A DNA stretch of 64,000 nucleotides from an uncultured Bacteroidales bacterium (GTDB taxonomy: Bacteria > Bacteroidota > Bacteroidia > Bacteroidales > WCHB1-69): the NCBI GenBank assembly GCA_937949745.1, contig CALECM010000059.1, forward strand, positions 1 to 64,000, read 5' to 3'. Position 1 is the first letter of the stretch; each line of letters starts with the position of its first letter. The notes beneath the pieces were generated by a model. The model was not told the DNA's origin. It worked only from the letters and a program-made list of their open reading frames with translations, and ran no database searches. Shown here one piece after another: positions 63,960 to 64,000 of the stretch. Both the position numbers and the translations under genes were made by a program.

Positions 63960-64000
63960 TTACAATACGTTGATGGCTTCTACGCTGTTTTTCCCAAGTT
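63960..64000 (-). CDS. C-terminal end of an unidentified minus-strand gene
   Basis: Only the last twelve residues (LGKNSVEAINVL) and the TAA at 63960-63962 are inside the window. The terminator just after it supports a real gene end. The protein cannot be named from this. Confidence 0.6.
   Translation of the reverse strand, partial: LGKNSVEAINVL

Overview
The window reads as a chromosomal segment of an anaerobic member of the Bacteroidetes, most likely order Bacteroidales. The support is a type IX secretion C-terminal sorting domain, a Fibrobacter-type paralogous (FISUMP) domain, a viroplasmin-type RNase H, a DUF2023/flavodoxin pair, a GldH-like lipoprotein, LytTR/LytS-type signalling, and repeated promoters of the Bacteroidetes form (TAnnTTTG just upstream of genes, with little Shine-Dalgarno signal). 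No rRNA, tRNA, CRISPR array, prophage or intact transposon was recognised. Family and genus cannot be assigned from the sequence alone.

Region 1 (1-8371) is an AT-rich accessory island. It holds the 3' part of a large Rhs/YD-repeat polymorphic toxin gene with its C-terminal toxin and a membrane immunity candidate. Behind it is a series of displaced Rhs tips: a frameshifted tip with a decayed toxin and a secreted immunity candidate, a truncated Rhs core carrying a 585-bp tract identical to the main gene, and a very short fourth tip followed by a lipoprotein. The common backbone ends abruptly just before the DPxG junction and each tail differs, as expected for a toxin-tip cassette store.

Region 2 (8372-17606) is one giant gene for a cyclic beta-1,2-glucan synthase-like enzyme, preceded by a leader with a terminator-like hairpin and without the usual exporter gene. 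Region 3 (17664-32414) holds hflX, an Omp28-type secreted protein, a TlyA-type rRNA methylase, pepD, lolD, an AddB-like nuclease and a 1641-residue surface protein with CUB and FISUMP domains. It also has a MITE-like inverted repeat and a pair of 57-bp palindromic repeats.

Region 4 (32994-58125) is largely housekeeping: a nucleoid-associated protein, an AraC regulator, a GldH-like lipoprotein, RNase HI, an mreC-mreD-tpiA operon, an mtgA-nadB-rRNA/tRNA methylase operon, RNase R, an LtaS-like sulfatase, aldehyde dehydrogenase with a short-chain dehydrogenase, thioredoxin, pgk, comM/yifB, a LytTR two-component pair, a DUF2520 protein with a KdsC-type phosphatase, and DUF2023 with flavodoxin. It ends with a DUF1016/YhcG nuclease pseudogene that has a single nonsense codon and internal palindromes encoding the peptide TLSAK.

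Region 5 (58279-64000) has rpe followed by a tight three-gene set (two SGNH/GDSL-like envelope proteins and an MBOAT O-acyltransferase) that looks like an extracytoplasmic glycan acylation/deacylation system, then a cysteine-rich lipoprotein and the last codons of a further minus-strand gene.
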